Made by a program: the position numbers and the translations under genes. A DNA stretch of 10,000 bases, taken from the NCBI GenBank assembly GCA_020216745.1, contig JAIWNQ010000119.1:1-10000 (forward strand), written 5' to 3'. The stretch is from Candidatus Hydrogenedens sp. (GTDB lineage: Bacteria; Hydrogenedentota; Hydrogenedentia; Hydrogenedentales; Hydrogenedentaceae). Within the stretch, counting starts at the first letter, position 1; the number at the start of each line of letters is the position of its first letter. Below the pieces are notes generated by a model that saw only the letters and a list, made by a program, of their open reading frames with translations, searched no databases and was not told the origin of the DNA. This document shows positions 1-6,329 of this stretch, one piece after another.

Positions 1-681
1 AGAATCCGTTCAGGAATTATTAATTCTAATATAAGTCATGGTAATTTTGAAATCACAAATAACACATTAAAATCTGCCAACATTATCATTAGAGACAATG
101 TAGGAACACCGAAAACTAATTTTGTATTAGATTGGACATTGTTAGGTCCTTTCCCAAACCCACCGATAGATACATCAACCAATCCCGAAATTTCTCGTGA
201 AGGCTTCAATAAAGACTATTTAGAAGTTTTAGGTGGAGAAGAAAAAGCAGAAATACCAATAAATACAGATATAAATAAACTTAAAAAAATATATAACGAT
301 ATTAAAATTGTTCCTTTCAATTCATCAAAAAATAAATCTACGAAGGTTAAACTTCATGAAATATTTGGTTTAGAACCAGGTATTGTTTATGCTTTCACGT
401 ATATTTATTCAAAAGAAAAACAAAATGCACTGTTTGAATTAGGTATGAATGATGGTGGAAAAGTGTTTTTGAATGGAAAAGAGGTCTATTCACGATTCAC
501 TAAAGAAGGTATGACGTGTGAATCTGGAACAGATTCTTTTACATCGGATTTAATGAATGGTTATAATACCCTTCTTTTGAAAATTGAAAATTTAGGTGGA
601 AAGTGGGAATTTATATTAGAAATTTACCCAGACATAGAAGAAACAATACAAATAACAACACAAAAATATATAAACAATTAA
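1..681 (+). CDS. C-terminal part of a large exported-type protein with a 'LGPF' beta-sandwich domain (5' end outside window)
   Basis: Frame 1 is open from the first base to a TAA at 679-681, giving the last 226 residues of a longer protein; the true start lies outside the window. Visible pieces, in fragment numbering, are DWTLLGPFPN (about 44-53), GFNKDYLEVLGGE (about 68-80), NDGGKVFLNGKEV (about 150-162) and GYNTLLLKIENLGGKWEF (about 187-204). This order (LGPF, then GGE, then DDG-like with WLNG-like, then N-LLLK-N) is what I associate with PA14/galactose-binding-like beta-sandwich modules in large secreted proteins of planctomycetes, Hydrogenedentes and related groups. The preceding stretch, rich in N, I and S, could belong to a beta-helix or another beta repeat, but too little is visible. 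The gene ends 18 nt before the MBOAT gene on the same strand, so they may be co-transcribed. Its substrate is unknown. The coding call is firm; the domain call is moderately sure. Confidence 0.75.
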   Translation, partial: RIRSGIINSNISHGNFEITNNTLKSANIIIRDNVGTPKTNFVLDWTLLGPFPNPPIDTSTNPEISREGFNKDYLEVLGGEEKAEIPINTDINKLKKIYNDIKIVPFNSSKNKSTKVKLHEIFGLEPGIVYAFTYIYSKEKQNALFELGMNDGGKVFLNGKEVYSRFTKEGMTCESGTDSFTSDLMNGYNTLLLKIENLGGKWEFILEIYPDIEETIQITTQKYINN

Positions 682-699
682 TCATAAATACATAATACT

Positions 700-2172
700 A
701 TGCTTTTTAATTCTGTTCATTTTGCAATATTCTTTCCTATTGTAGTTACCCTCTACTTTTTATTACCTCATAAATTCCGTTGGATTTTATTGCTTATCGC
801 AAGTTACTACTTTTACATGGCCTGGATACCCATTTATGTCTTATTATTGTTTGCCTCAACTATTGTGGATTATATTAGTGGGCTATTATTGGGAAAAACC
901 GAAACTGAATATAAACGAAAATTAATCCTTTTATGTAGTCTTATTGTAAATTTGGGAATACTTTTTACATTCAAGTACTATAATTTCTTTATGGACAGCA
1001 TCGAAAAATTGTCCATTTCTCTAAATATCCCTATAAATATACATTACTCTTCCCTTCTGCTACCGATTGGTATCTCTTTTTATACATTCCAGACTTTAGC
1101 ATATACAATTGATGTCTATAGACGTAAAATAAAACCTGAAAAACATTTTGCTATTTTTGCCCTCTATGTTACTTTTTTCCCTCAGTTAGTGGCTGGTCCG
1201 ATTGAAAGAGCGGATACATTAATCCCACAACTTAAACAATCCCACGATTTTAATATAAAACGTGTAAGTGATGGCTTAAAATTGATGGCATGGGGACTTT
1301 TCAAAAAAGTTGTAGTGGCAGACAGATTAGGTATGATGTCCGCTTATGTTTTTGCTAATCCACAATCGCATCAAGGACCAGGACTCCTTTTTGCAATGAT
1401 TTTTTCCAGTTGGCAAATATATTGTGATTTTTCTGGTTACTCTGACATTGCAGTAGGGTCAGCAAAAATATTGGGAATTAATCTCATACAAAATTTCGAG
1501 CGACCTTATTTTTCTCGTTCTTTCCCTGAACTATGGAGGAGATGGCATATTTCCCTAATGAACTGGTTTAGAGATTATGTCTTTTATCCTTTGGGAGGTA
1601 GTCGATATGGCACTCTTAATACATGTAGAAATTTAATCATTGTTTTTACTCTAAGTGGTTTATGGCATGGAGCAAATTGGACTTACATCTTCTGGGGATT
1701 TTTAATGGGTGTGTGCCTTGTCTTATCCCTTTTGACCCGTGATATACGGAAAATCATCGTTGAAAAAATTGGTTTGACCCACTTCCCTAAAATACATCAA
1801 GGAATACAAATGTTAATGACCTACTCTATTTTTTTGTTCTTTGGAGTTCCGTTCCGTGCGGAAAAAATAGGTGATGTATTTTATATCTGGTCGCACCTCC
1901 TAACAGGTTGGACTAATCCTACCCGTGGATTGGATTTTGATGATTTTGTCGTTAGTTTAGGTATGCCTACGGAACAAGAATTTAATACCGCAATAGTATC
2001 ATTGCTATTTTTAATAGTAGTTGAAGCATTTCAATCTTATGGTATTTCATTGCGAGAAAAACTCGAACAACGGAATATGGTATTGCGATGGACGTGCTAT
2101 TATATCTTTCTTTTTCTAATTGCATTTTATGGTGTTTGGAATAGTTCACCCTTTATATATTTTCAATTCTAA
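700..2172 (+). CDS. MBOAT family membrane-bound O-acyltransferase (AlgI-like)
   Basis: A complete 490-residue protein, the usual length for bacterial AlgI/DltB-type MBOAT enzymes. These sit in the inner membrane and pass acyl groups, usually acetyl, toward extracytoplasmic polysaccharides. The N-terminus (MLFNSVHFAIFFP...RWILLLIASYYFYMAW) is typical of the family and fixes the start, although the 18-nt leader shows no clear Shine-Dalgarno sequence. Family landmarks are GISFYTFQTLAY (124-135), PQLVAGPIER (161-170), DFSGYSDIAVG (243-253), FPELWRRWHISL (275-286), FRDYVFYPLGGSR (290-302) and LSGLWHGANWTYIFWG (318-333), where His323 is the expected catalytic histidine. It ends in the family-style SPFIYFQF. 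The protein is polytopic with roughly ten hydrophobic segments. It is followed after 9 nt by an SGNH-like gene, the classical partner. The acceptor glycan cannot be named, so neither alginate nor D-alanylation should be assumed. Confidence 0.93.
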   Translation: MLFNSVHFAIFFPIVVTLYFLLPHKFRWILLLIASYYFYMAWIPIYVLLLFASTIVDYISGLLLGKTETEYKRKLILLCSLIVNLGILFTFKYYNFFMDSIEKLSISLNIPINIHYSSLLLPIGISFYTFQTLAYTIDVYRRKIKPEKHFAIFALYVTFFPQLVAGPIERADTLIPQLKQSHDFNIKRVSDGLKLMAWGLFKKVVVADRLGMMSAYVFANPQSHQGPGLLFAMIFSSWQIYCDFSGYSDIAVGSAKILGINLIQNFERPYFSRSFPELWRRWHISLMNWFRDYVFYPLGGSRYGTLNTCRNLIIVFTLSGLWHGANWTYIFWGFLMGVCLVLSLLTRDIRKIIVEKIGLTHFPKIHQGIQMLMTYSIFLFFGVPFRAEKIGDVFYIWSHLLTGWTNPTRGLDFDDFVVSLGMPTEQEFNTAIVSLLFLIVVEAFQSYGISLREKLEQRNMVLRWTCYYIFLFLIAFYGVWNSSPFIYFQF

Positions 2173-2181
2173 GGGACATTT

Positions 2182-3261
2182 ATGAGACATGCTTTGTTCA
2201 AAGAAATACTACCAATTATCCTCCTAATTCCCTTTTTCATTTTCTTTATTTCCGTAAATGTTCTAATTGACCCTGCAGGACTGTTGAGAAAAAGTCAGGA
2301 AAAACAAATTGCCCAATGGCTTAATGAGGGTTATGGTGTTATAAATGCTATTAACGTAGATTATCGTAAAATTATTAAAGAACGAATTTTATTAATGCAG
2401 GGAAAACCAGACATTATTATAATGGGGTCGAGTCGTGCAATGATTATTGATTCTTCTTTCTTCCCAAACAAACATATTTTAAATTGTAGTCTTCCTTCCG
2501 CAAATTTAGAAGATATTATTGCAAATTATCAGGTACTTTACGAAGCTAAACAACTTCCTGAAAAACTTATTTTATGCCCTGACCTTCATTATTTTAATGC
2601 GTATGCGAAAAGTAACTTTCATCTATTTCAAGAGTTTGACAATGCTATGGAACGTATGAAAATAGTCCAAAATACTACGTTAAAAGACCTTATTGTTAAA
2701 TGGATAGACCCACGGTATTTTCAGATACTTTCTCCAGGTTATTTTCAAGAATCTATTCGATTTCTTCCTGCATGGGTAGTAGGTAAAATTCCTCGTCCTA
2801 AGCCTATTGAACATTATGAAACAGAAGAAAAGGTTATTCGACCAGATGGTAGCATTATTTATGAATCCTCACGCCGTCAAAGGACACAACAGGAAATTGA
2901 ATTAAAAGCGGAACGTTATGCCTTTAAACATCCCGAAGGTTTAATCAATTACAGGATATTAGACCCAACTCGAAAACAAATTTTTGAAAATTTCTTGAAA
3001 ATCGTAAAAAAAGATGGCGTTGAAATAGAAGTAATTTTTATCCCTATTCATCCACGTTCGTATGAGATTCTTTCTCAAAATAAAATATATAAAATCATCA
3101 TTGATGTAGAAAAATATATGAGGAAAGTTTTTAGTTCATTTGATATACCTGTTTACGGTAGTTTCGATGCGACAAAATGTGGATGTAATTCTACAGATTT
3201 TTATGATGCAGTCCATGCCAAACCTGAAGCAATTAAACGAATACTATCCCTTTATCAATAA
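2182..3261 (+). CDS. Membrane-anchored SGNH-hydrolase-like protein, probable O-acetylation partner of the MBOAT enzyme
   Basis: A 359-residue protein whose ATG is preceded by AAGGGA at 2171-2176, overlapping the MBOAT stop codon, so the start is well supported and the two genes look co-translated. One hydrophobic segment (about 8-28) suggests a signal anchor with the rest outside the cytoplasm. The first SGNH-like block is IIIMGSSRAM (78-87), with the candidate nucleophile Ser83 or Ser84. LNCSLPSAN (100-108) may supply the conserved Asn, and FYDAVHAKPE (340-349) supplies the C-terminal Asp342-x-x-His345 pair. VIFIPIHPRSY (284-294) resembles the core strand in AlgJ/AlgX/DltD-type partners. From known MBOAT systems I infer that it takes an acyl group at the membrane and places it on a surface glycan. 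Overall similarity to named families is weak by eye; the motif order and gene pairing carry the call. No clear terminator follows it. Confidence 0.72.
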   Translation: MRHALFKEILPIILLIPFFIFFISVNVLIDPAGLLRKSQEKQIAQWLNEGYGVINAINVDYRKIIKERILLMQGKPDIIIMGSSRAMIIDSSFFPNKHILNCSLPSANLEDIIANYQVLYEAKQLPEKLILCPDLHYFNAYAKSNFHLFQEFDNAMERMKIVQNTTLKDLIVKWIDPRYFQILSPGYFQESIRFLPAWVVGKIPRPKPIEHYETEEKVIRPDGSIIYESSRRQRTQQEIELKAERYAFKHPEGLINYRILDPTRKQIFENFLKIVKKDGVEIEVIFIPIHPRSYEILSQNKIYKIIIDVEKYMRKVFSSFDIPVYGSFDATKCGCNSTDFYDAVHAKPEAIKRILSLYQ

Positions 3262-3310
3262 TAAACCTCTTATAAAAACTCATTAGTTAAATTCATGCCT
3301 AAAAAGGAAA

Positions 3311-4114
3311 CTATTTTAAGGTTTCACTTAAAATGTTTAGCAATTCTTCATGAATATAACCATTCGTTGCAATAATTCCATTATTTTTTGAAAATAAATG
3401 AACAGGCGTTCCATCTATTTGTGTAATTTTTCCATGTGCTTCTTCCAAAATCAATTTGCCAGCTAAAAAATCCCACGGTTGCAATGAAGCATGAACATAA
3501 GCATCTGCAATTCCCATAGCGACCTGTATTAACGCTAATATTGCAGAGCCAATACAACGAACCTGTCCAAAGTAAAGCAATGGATTTATGAAAAAAGGGA
3601 GTCTTTCTTTTCTTGACGATTTTCTACCAAAATCCAATTGGACACATGCCTCATTTAAATCTTTCTTGGTAGAAACCTCTATCCTTTGTCCATTACGCCA
3701 TGCTCCTTTCCCCTTTTCAGCAATAAATACATCTCCTGTAATAGGTACTAAAACACCAGAACAAACCAATTCACCCTTATTTGCAAATGCAATCGCTACT
3801 GCAAATGCTGGGAAATAACTCCTTACAAAATTTGCAGTTCCATCTATAGGGTCAATAATCCAAACACGCTCTTTACAATTTTCACTATATTGTGAGAAAC
3901 CAGCCTCTTCACCGATAACAAGGTCTTCAGGAAAAATCTTCTTTATTTTTTTCACAAAAGAGCTCTGAACAAAGAGGTCTACTTCTGTCAAAAAGTCTGT
4001 TGCATCTCTTTTCGTTGAGATAGTTAATTCCTCTTTCCTTTTATAACTATCAACAATATAAGGCGCTATTTCAACAAAAAACTCTTTTATAATTTCTACT
4101 TCTGTTTTCTTCAT
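3311..4114 (-). CDS. Inositol monophosphatase family protein (SuhB / HisN / CysQ-like)
   Basis: A complete 267-residue protein, the normal size for the Mg2+-dependent, Li+-sensitive sugar-phosphatase superfamily. The metal-binding motifs are all present: GEEAG (68-72, with Glu69 and Glu70), WIIDPIDGTANF (85-96, with Asp88 and Asp91) and QPWDFLAG (212-219, with Asp215). TEVD (43-46) and RCIGSAIL (186-193) are further family hallmarks. It is likely a soluble cytoplasmic phosphatase acting on inositol-1-phosphate or a related sugar, histidinol or nucleotide phosphate; the motifs do not choose between these. The ATG follows AAGGGTGG at a suitable distance, and a TATAAT-like box lies about 20 nt upstream. 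It converges with the SGNH-like gene, leaving 49 nt between the stops, and lies 69 nt downstream of the small membrane-protein gene. A functional link to either neighbour is not evident. Confidence 0.92.
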   Translation of the reverse strand: MKKTEVEIIKEFFVEIAPYIVDSYKRKEELTISTKRDATDFLTEVDLFVQSSFVKKIKKIFPEDLVIGEEAGFSQYSENCKERVWIIDPIDGTANFVRSYFPAFAVAIAFANKGELVCSGVLVPITGDVFIAEKGKGAWRNGQRIEVSTKKDLNEACVQLDFGRKSSRKERLPFFINPLLYFGQVRCIGSAILALIQVAMGIADAYVHASLQPWDFLAGKLILEEAHGKITQIDGTPVHLFSKNNGIIATNGYIHEELLNILSETLK

Positions 4115-4134
4115 AAACCACCCTTGTTGCCTTA

Positions 4135-4140
4135 ATTATA
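4135..4140 (-). promoter_or_regulatory. Possible -10 box upstream of the inositol-monophosphatase-like gene
   Basis: Read on the minus strand this is a perfect TATAAT preceded directly by TG, placed 20 nt before the ATG at 4114. No good -35 hexamer stands at 16-18 nt. In such AT-rich DNA this box can arise by chance, so it is only a candidate. Confidence 0.28.
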
Positions 4141-4143
4141 CAT

Positions 4144-4175
4144 AAAAAATGGTTTTACTATTATTATAGATAAAA
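4144..4175 (-). terminator. Weak AT-rich hairpin with U-run downstream of the small membrane-protein gene
   Basis: On the minus strand TTTTA-t-CTAT (4175-4166) pairs with ATAG-TAAAA (4161-4153) around an AATA loop, with one bulged base. Two bases and an A follow, then six T (complement of 4144-4149). The layout is terminator-like, but the stem is almost all A-T and would be unstable, so it is a tentative end for the gene at 4184-4657. Confidence 0.28.
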
Positions 4176-4183
4176 GTACCTCC

Positions 4184-4657
4184 CTAATCAGATATATATC
4201 CTTCGGGATTTTTTGTGAGTATAGTCCAGGAGGCTTTATCAACCCATTCATATAGTTTTTCTATTGTTAAACTTAATGTATACCATACAGGAACAAATTC
4301 TAATGTGATTTGTCCATGAAGATTATAACGGAATTGTGAATAACTCCATATACTTAAACCTAAAACTTTATGAAATAGAATACCCGAGAAATATTCCACA
4401 ATAAAAATTATCAACATGTAAACAAATGCCCTAAAGGGGAAAGGAATACCTTTTGCTCTCATAGGATTCCTAAGCCATGGAGTTAAAATTCCTATCAAAC
4501 CGTAATCAAATATCATCCATAGGGATGTATGCCCTCTTAAATTCACATTATTATTAAAAATCAAACCATCAATACTCGACATAAATACTTCTAAAACTAA
4601 ACCAAATAATGCAAAAATTATAAAACGAACAAGCATTCTTTTGTAATAATTCACCAT
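4184..4657 (-). CDS. Small polytopic membrane protein, TMEM229 / CmpB-like (PF06541-type) family
   Basis: A 157-residue protein with about four hydrophobic segments (roughly 8-26, 47-60, 74-92 and 119-133). The arrangement recalls the family annotated as 'putative ABC transporter permease, CmpB-like' (PF06541), which is related to animal TMEM229. The features are RGHTSLWM (41-48), a tyrosine-glycine turn (DYGLIG, 51-56), IVEYFSGILF (86-95), WSYSQFRYNLHGQITL (104-119) and VPVWYTLSL (122-130). The block 'E-Y-x-x-G ... W-x-Y-S ... F-N-x-x-G-x-I-x-L ... W' is the most recognisable part. The biochemical function of this family is not established, and no ATPase or other transporter part is nearby. 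A weak AAGGT lies about 6 nt before the ATG. The stop is TAG. It could be co-transcribed with the downstream phosphatase gene, but a 69-nt gap and a possible weak terminator lie between them. Confidence 0.7.
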   Translation of the reverse strand: MVNYYKRMLVRFIIFALFGLVLEVFMSSIDGLIFNNNVNLRGHTSLWMIFDYGLIGILTPWLRNPMRAKGIPFPFRAFVYMLIIFIVEYFSGILFHKVLGLSIWSYSQFRYNLHGQITLEFVPVWYTLSLTIEKLYEWVDKASWTILTKNPEGYISD

Positions 4658-4718
4658 TGTACTACCTTATTATATATCGTGTAATTTGTATTGGATTAAA
4701 AAGTTTCTGTGACAGATT

Positions 4719-4757
4719 TCTACAACATTTTTATAATCAACAATTGATTATTGTAGA
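4719..4757. repeat. Interrupted inverted repeat in the intergenic gap between the membrane-protein and kinase genes
   Basis: TCTACAA (4719-4725) pairs with TTGTAGA (4751-4757). Inside it ATAATCA (4733-4739) pairs with TGATTAT (4745-4751) around a 5-base loop, so the arms share one base and the left arm has a bulge. The gap 4658-4797 (140 nt) is otherwise AT-rich and holds no gene I can support. It also contains the short palindrome CTGTGACAG at 4707-4715. There is no T-run on the minus strand after the hairpin, so it is a poor intrinsic terminator for the kinase gene; it might be an operator or an RNA stem. Confidence 0.35.
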
Positions 4758-4797
4758 TTATTTGGTGCTTGTAGACTTCATTAATCACAAGAATGTT

Positions 4798-6234
4798 TCA
4801 TTTTCTTCGTGCTATAGGTAAGTCGAAGCCAAAAATACTTCCTTTGCCGAGCTGACTTCTTACAAACACCCTTCCCCCATGGCTCTCGATAACCTGACGA
4901 ACGATATATAAGCCTAAACCAGAACCCGTAGTATCAACTCCTTCAATTTTCTGTTGTTTTAACCTAACAAACTCTTTAAATAGTTTTGGTATATCTTCTT
5001 GTGATATACCAATCCCATTATCCTCAACTTCAACTCTCACATAAGAGGAATGAGTAAATACTCGAACAATTATTTTGCCATTCTGTGGAGTGTATTTGAT
5101 AGCATTTGTTAAAAAATTAAGAATAGCCTCACGTATTAGCCGTTGAATACCTAATATATATATCTTTTTTTCAGGCAAATCCACTTTTATTGTATGTTTC
5201 TTACTTGCTATTAAATCTTGATTTTCTTCAAGAATTTTTTCAATGAGGCTATTTAACTCAAATTCTTTTGCTTCTCTTAATAAGTCAGCATTTTCCATTA
5301 CAGAAAGATTTTCTAAGTCATGTAGAAAGGATACCAATTCATCAATTCGTGTTAGTGATCGTTGAACCCAAGATTGTTGCGTTTCATTTAGTTCTCCTCC
5401 ATAACCATAAAGTAAATTCTGCAAATGCATGGCTATTGCAGAAATGGGAGCCCTTAAATTATGTAAGGCTATTTGCAAAAATCCTTTTCTCTGATCACAT
5501 AACCTTTCCAAATCTTTGTTAATTCTTACAATTTGTCTTTGCCCTTCTCTCAGGAAATACATCAAATGAGTTGTAAGTGATGCGGTTAAAAAGAATAACA
5601 ACCCTTGAACAACTGCCACCGTTATGATATATGTCCCCGTAGGTGGAACATTTGATGGAACTGCTCCTATTGGGTAAATAGGGGGAATCCATTGTTGCCA
5701 ACTAACAATTGCTAATGCTAAAAAAAGTAAATACCCATAAGCTGTATAAACAAACGCAATTAAAGGGCTAAACAAAATACTGGTTATGATTACATGAAAA
5801 ATAAAAAATGTCTGAAAAGGAGAATATACACCCCCAATTAACCATATAGCAATTGTTAGAAATAAAAAATCAGTGGCTATTGATAAATGTAAAATAACAA
5901 CAAGCAAAAGATGATATTTTTTTGATTTTTCCTTTTTCTTTCTTGCTGGAAATGCAATTGCAAAGTTTACTGTATTCACAAGAAATAGAAGAATCGCTAA
6001 CAGAATTAAAGCCTTGTGATTTAACTCATAAATTTTTAACACATATTTTGCAAAAAGTGAACCTACAACAATTAAAAAGGAAACAAGAAATCGAACAATC
6101 GTAAAGTCATATAATTGGTCTTCTAATCGAAGGCTATGTAAAAAAACAGGGAACGAACCTTCTTCATCACGAAGAAAAAAACGAATTAGTTTAGATAATA
6201 TCGATTGAGAATATTTCCCAGTCGAATTTGTCAT
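4798..6234 (-). CDS. Six-helix membrane sensor histidine kinase, RegB/PrrB-like layout
   Basis: A 478-residue kinase. About six transmembrane helices occupy residues 44-226 and the catalytic core is cytoplasmic. The HisKA H-box is ALHNLRAPISAI (256-267), with His258 as phospho-acceptor. The HATPase_c domain has the N-box REAILNFLTNAIKYT (368-382), the G1 box EDNGIGI (404-410), an F-box-like KLFKEFVRL (417-425) and the G2 box GSGLGLYIV (437-445). No response-regulator, PAS or HAMP domain is seen. GGVYSPF (134-140), before the fourth helix, resembles the GGxxNPF quinone-site motif of RegB/PrrB, with Ser for Asn. Cys246, the only cysteine, lies in the linker before the H-box. The ATG follows AAGGAA at good spacing. 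The gene starts just beyond the terminator of the hydrogenase operon, so it is transcribed separately; the receiver encoded at 6330-6707 is the nearest candidate partner. Redox sensing is inference. Confidence 0.92.
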   Translation of the reverse strand: MTNSTGKYSQSILSKLIRFFLRDEEGSFPVFLHSLRLEDQLYDFTIVRFLVSFLIVVGSLFAKYVLKIYELNHKALILLAILLFLVNTVNFAIAFPARKKKEKSKKYHLLLVVILHLSIATDFLFLTIAIWLIGGVYSPFQTFFIFHVIITSILFSPLIAFVYTAYGYLLFLALAIVSWQQWIPPIYPIGAVPSNVPPTGTYIITVAVVQGLLFFLTASLTTHLMYFLREGQRQIVRINKDLERLCDQRKGFLQIALHNLRAPISAIAMHLQNLLYGYGGELNETQQSWVQRSLTRIDELVSFLHDLENLSVMENADLLREAKEFELNSLIEKILEENQDLIASKKHTIKVDLPEKKIYILGIQRLIREAILNFLTNAIKYTPQNGKIIVRVFTHSSYVRVEVEDNGIGISQEDIPKLFKEFVRLKQQKIEGVDTTGSGLGLYIVRQVIESHGGRVFVRSQLGKGSIFGFDLPIARRK

Positions 6235-6258
6235 TTATTTCCTTCAGAATATGAATTC

Positions 6259-6276
6259 ATATAATAGTTATTATAT
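6259..6276. repeat. Perfect 8-bp inverted repeat upstream of the kinase gene, possible operator
   Basis: ATATAATA (6259-6266) and TATTATAT (6269-6276) are perfect reverse complements around a 2-base centre. The repeat lies between the kinase ATG and the hydrogenase-operon terminator and overlaps a TATAAT-like box read on the minus strand. AT-only palindromes are common by chance in this base composition. Confidence 0.35.
6270..6275 (-). promoter_or_regulatory. Possible -10 box for the histidine kinase gene
   Basis: Read on the minus strand this is TATAAT, 35 nt before the kinase ATG at 6234, which would allow a normal short leader. The position expected for a -35 box falls in the terminator stem and does not resemble TTGACA. 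The argument for a promoter here is mainly that the upstream operon is terminated, so the kinase needs its own start. Confidence 0.28.
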
Positions 6277-6303
6277 AAAAAAACGGAGCAAAGCTCCGTT
6301 TTT
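6277..6303 (-). terminator. Rho-independent terminator at the end of the hydrogenase operon
   Basis: ACGGAGC (6283-6289) pairs perfectly with GCTCCGT (6293-6299) around an AAA/TTT loop, extended by A-T pairs on both sides. On the minus strand the stem is followed by seven T (complement of 6277-6283), starting 27 nt after the stop codon of the receiver gene at 6330. This is the strongest terminator in the window. The opposite side has a five-T run, so it could also work on the plus strand, though no plus-strand gene ends here. Confidence 0.88.
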
Positions 6304-6329
6304 AATATTAGTCAGAAAGGGGCTATTTA

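Noticed and set aside
139..141. TTG at 139 as start of the first gene
   Set aside because: The frame is open to the window edge, the coding character and domain signal (DWTLLGPF) span this point, and no ribosome-binding site stands before it. The gene is a 5'-truncated fragment instead.
3262..3323. Possible bidirectional terminator between the convergent SGNH-like and phosphatase genes
   Set aside because: AAACCT...AAAA and TTTTAAGGTTT only pair with gaps and no GC-rich stem with a T-run is seen, so no terminator is called.
3588..3818. Plus-strand reading frame of 76 codons inside the inositol-monophosphatase-like gene
   Set aside because: It is antisense to a gene with intact catalytic motifs, has no ribosome-binding site of note, and has a product of mixed composition without a motif.
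4669..4674. TATAAT-like box before the small membrane-protein gene
   Set aside because: It stands only 11 nt before the start codon, leaving almost no leader or room for the ribosome-binding site, and has no -35 partner.
5268..5701. Two antisense or out-of-frame reading frames inside the histidine kinase gene (5268-5522 plus, 5519-5701 minus)
   Set aside because: The kinase frame is continuous with H, N and G boxes in the right order, so these are shadows rather than signs of a frameshift or nested gene.
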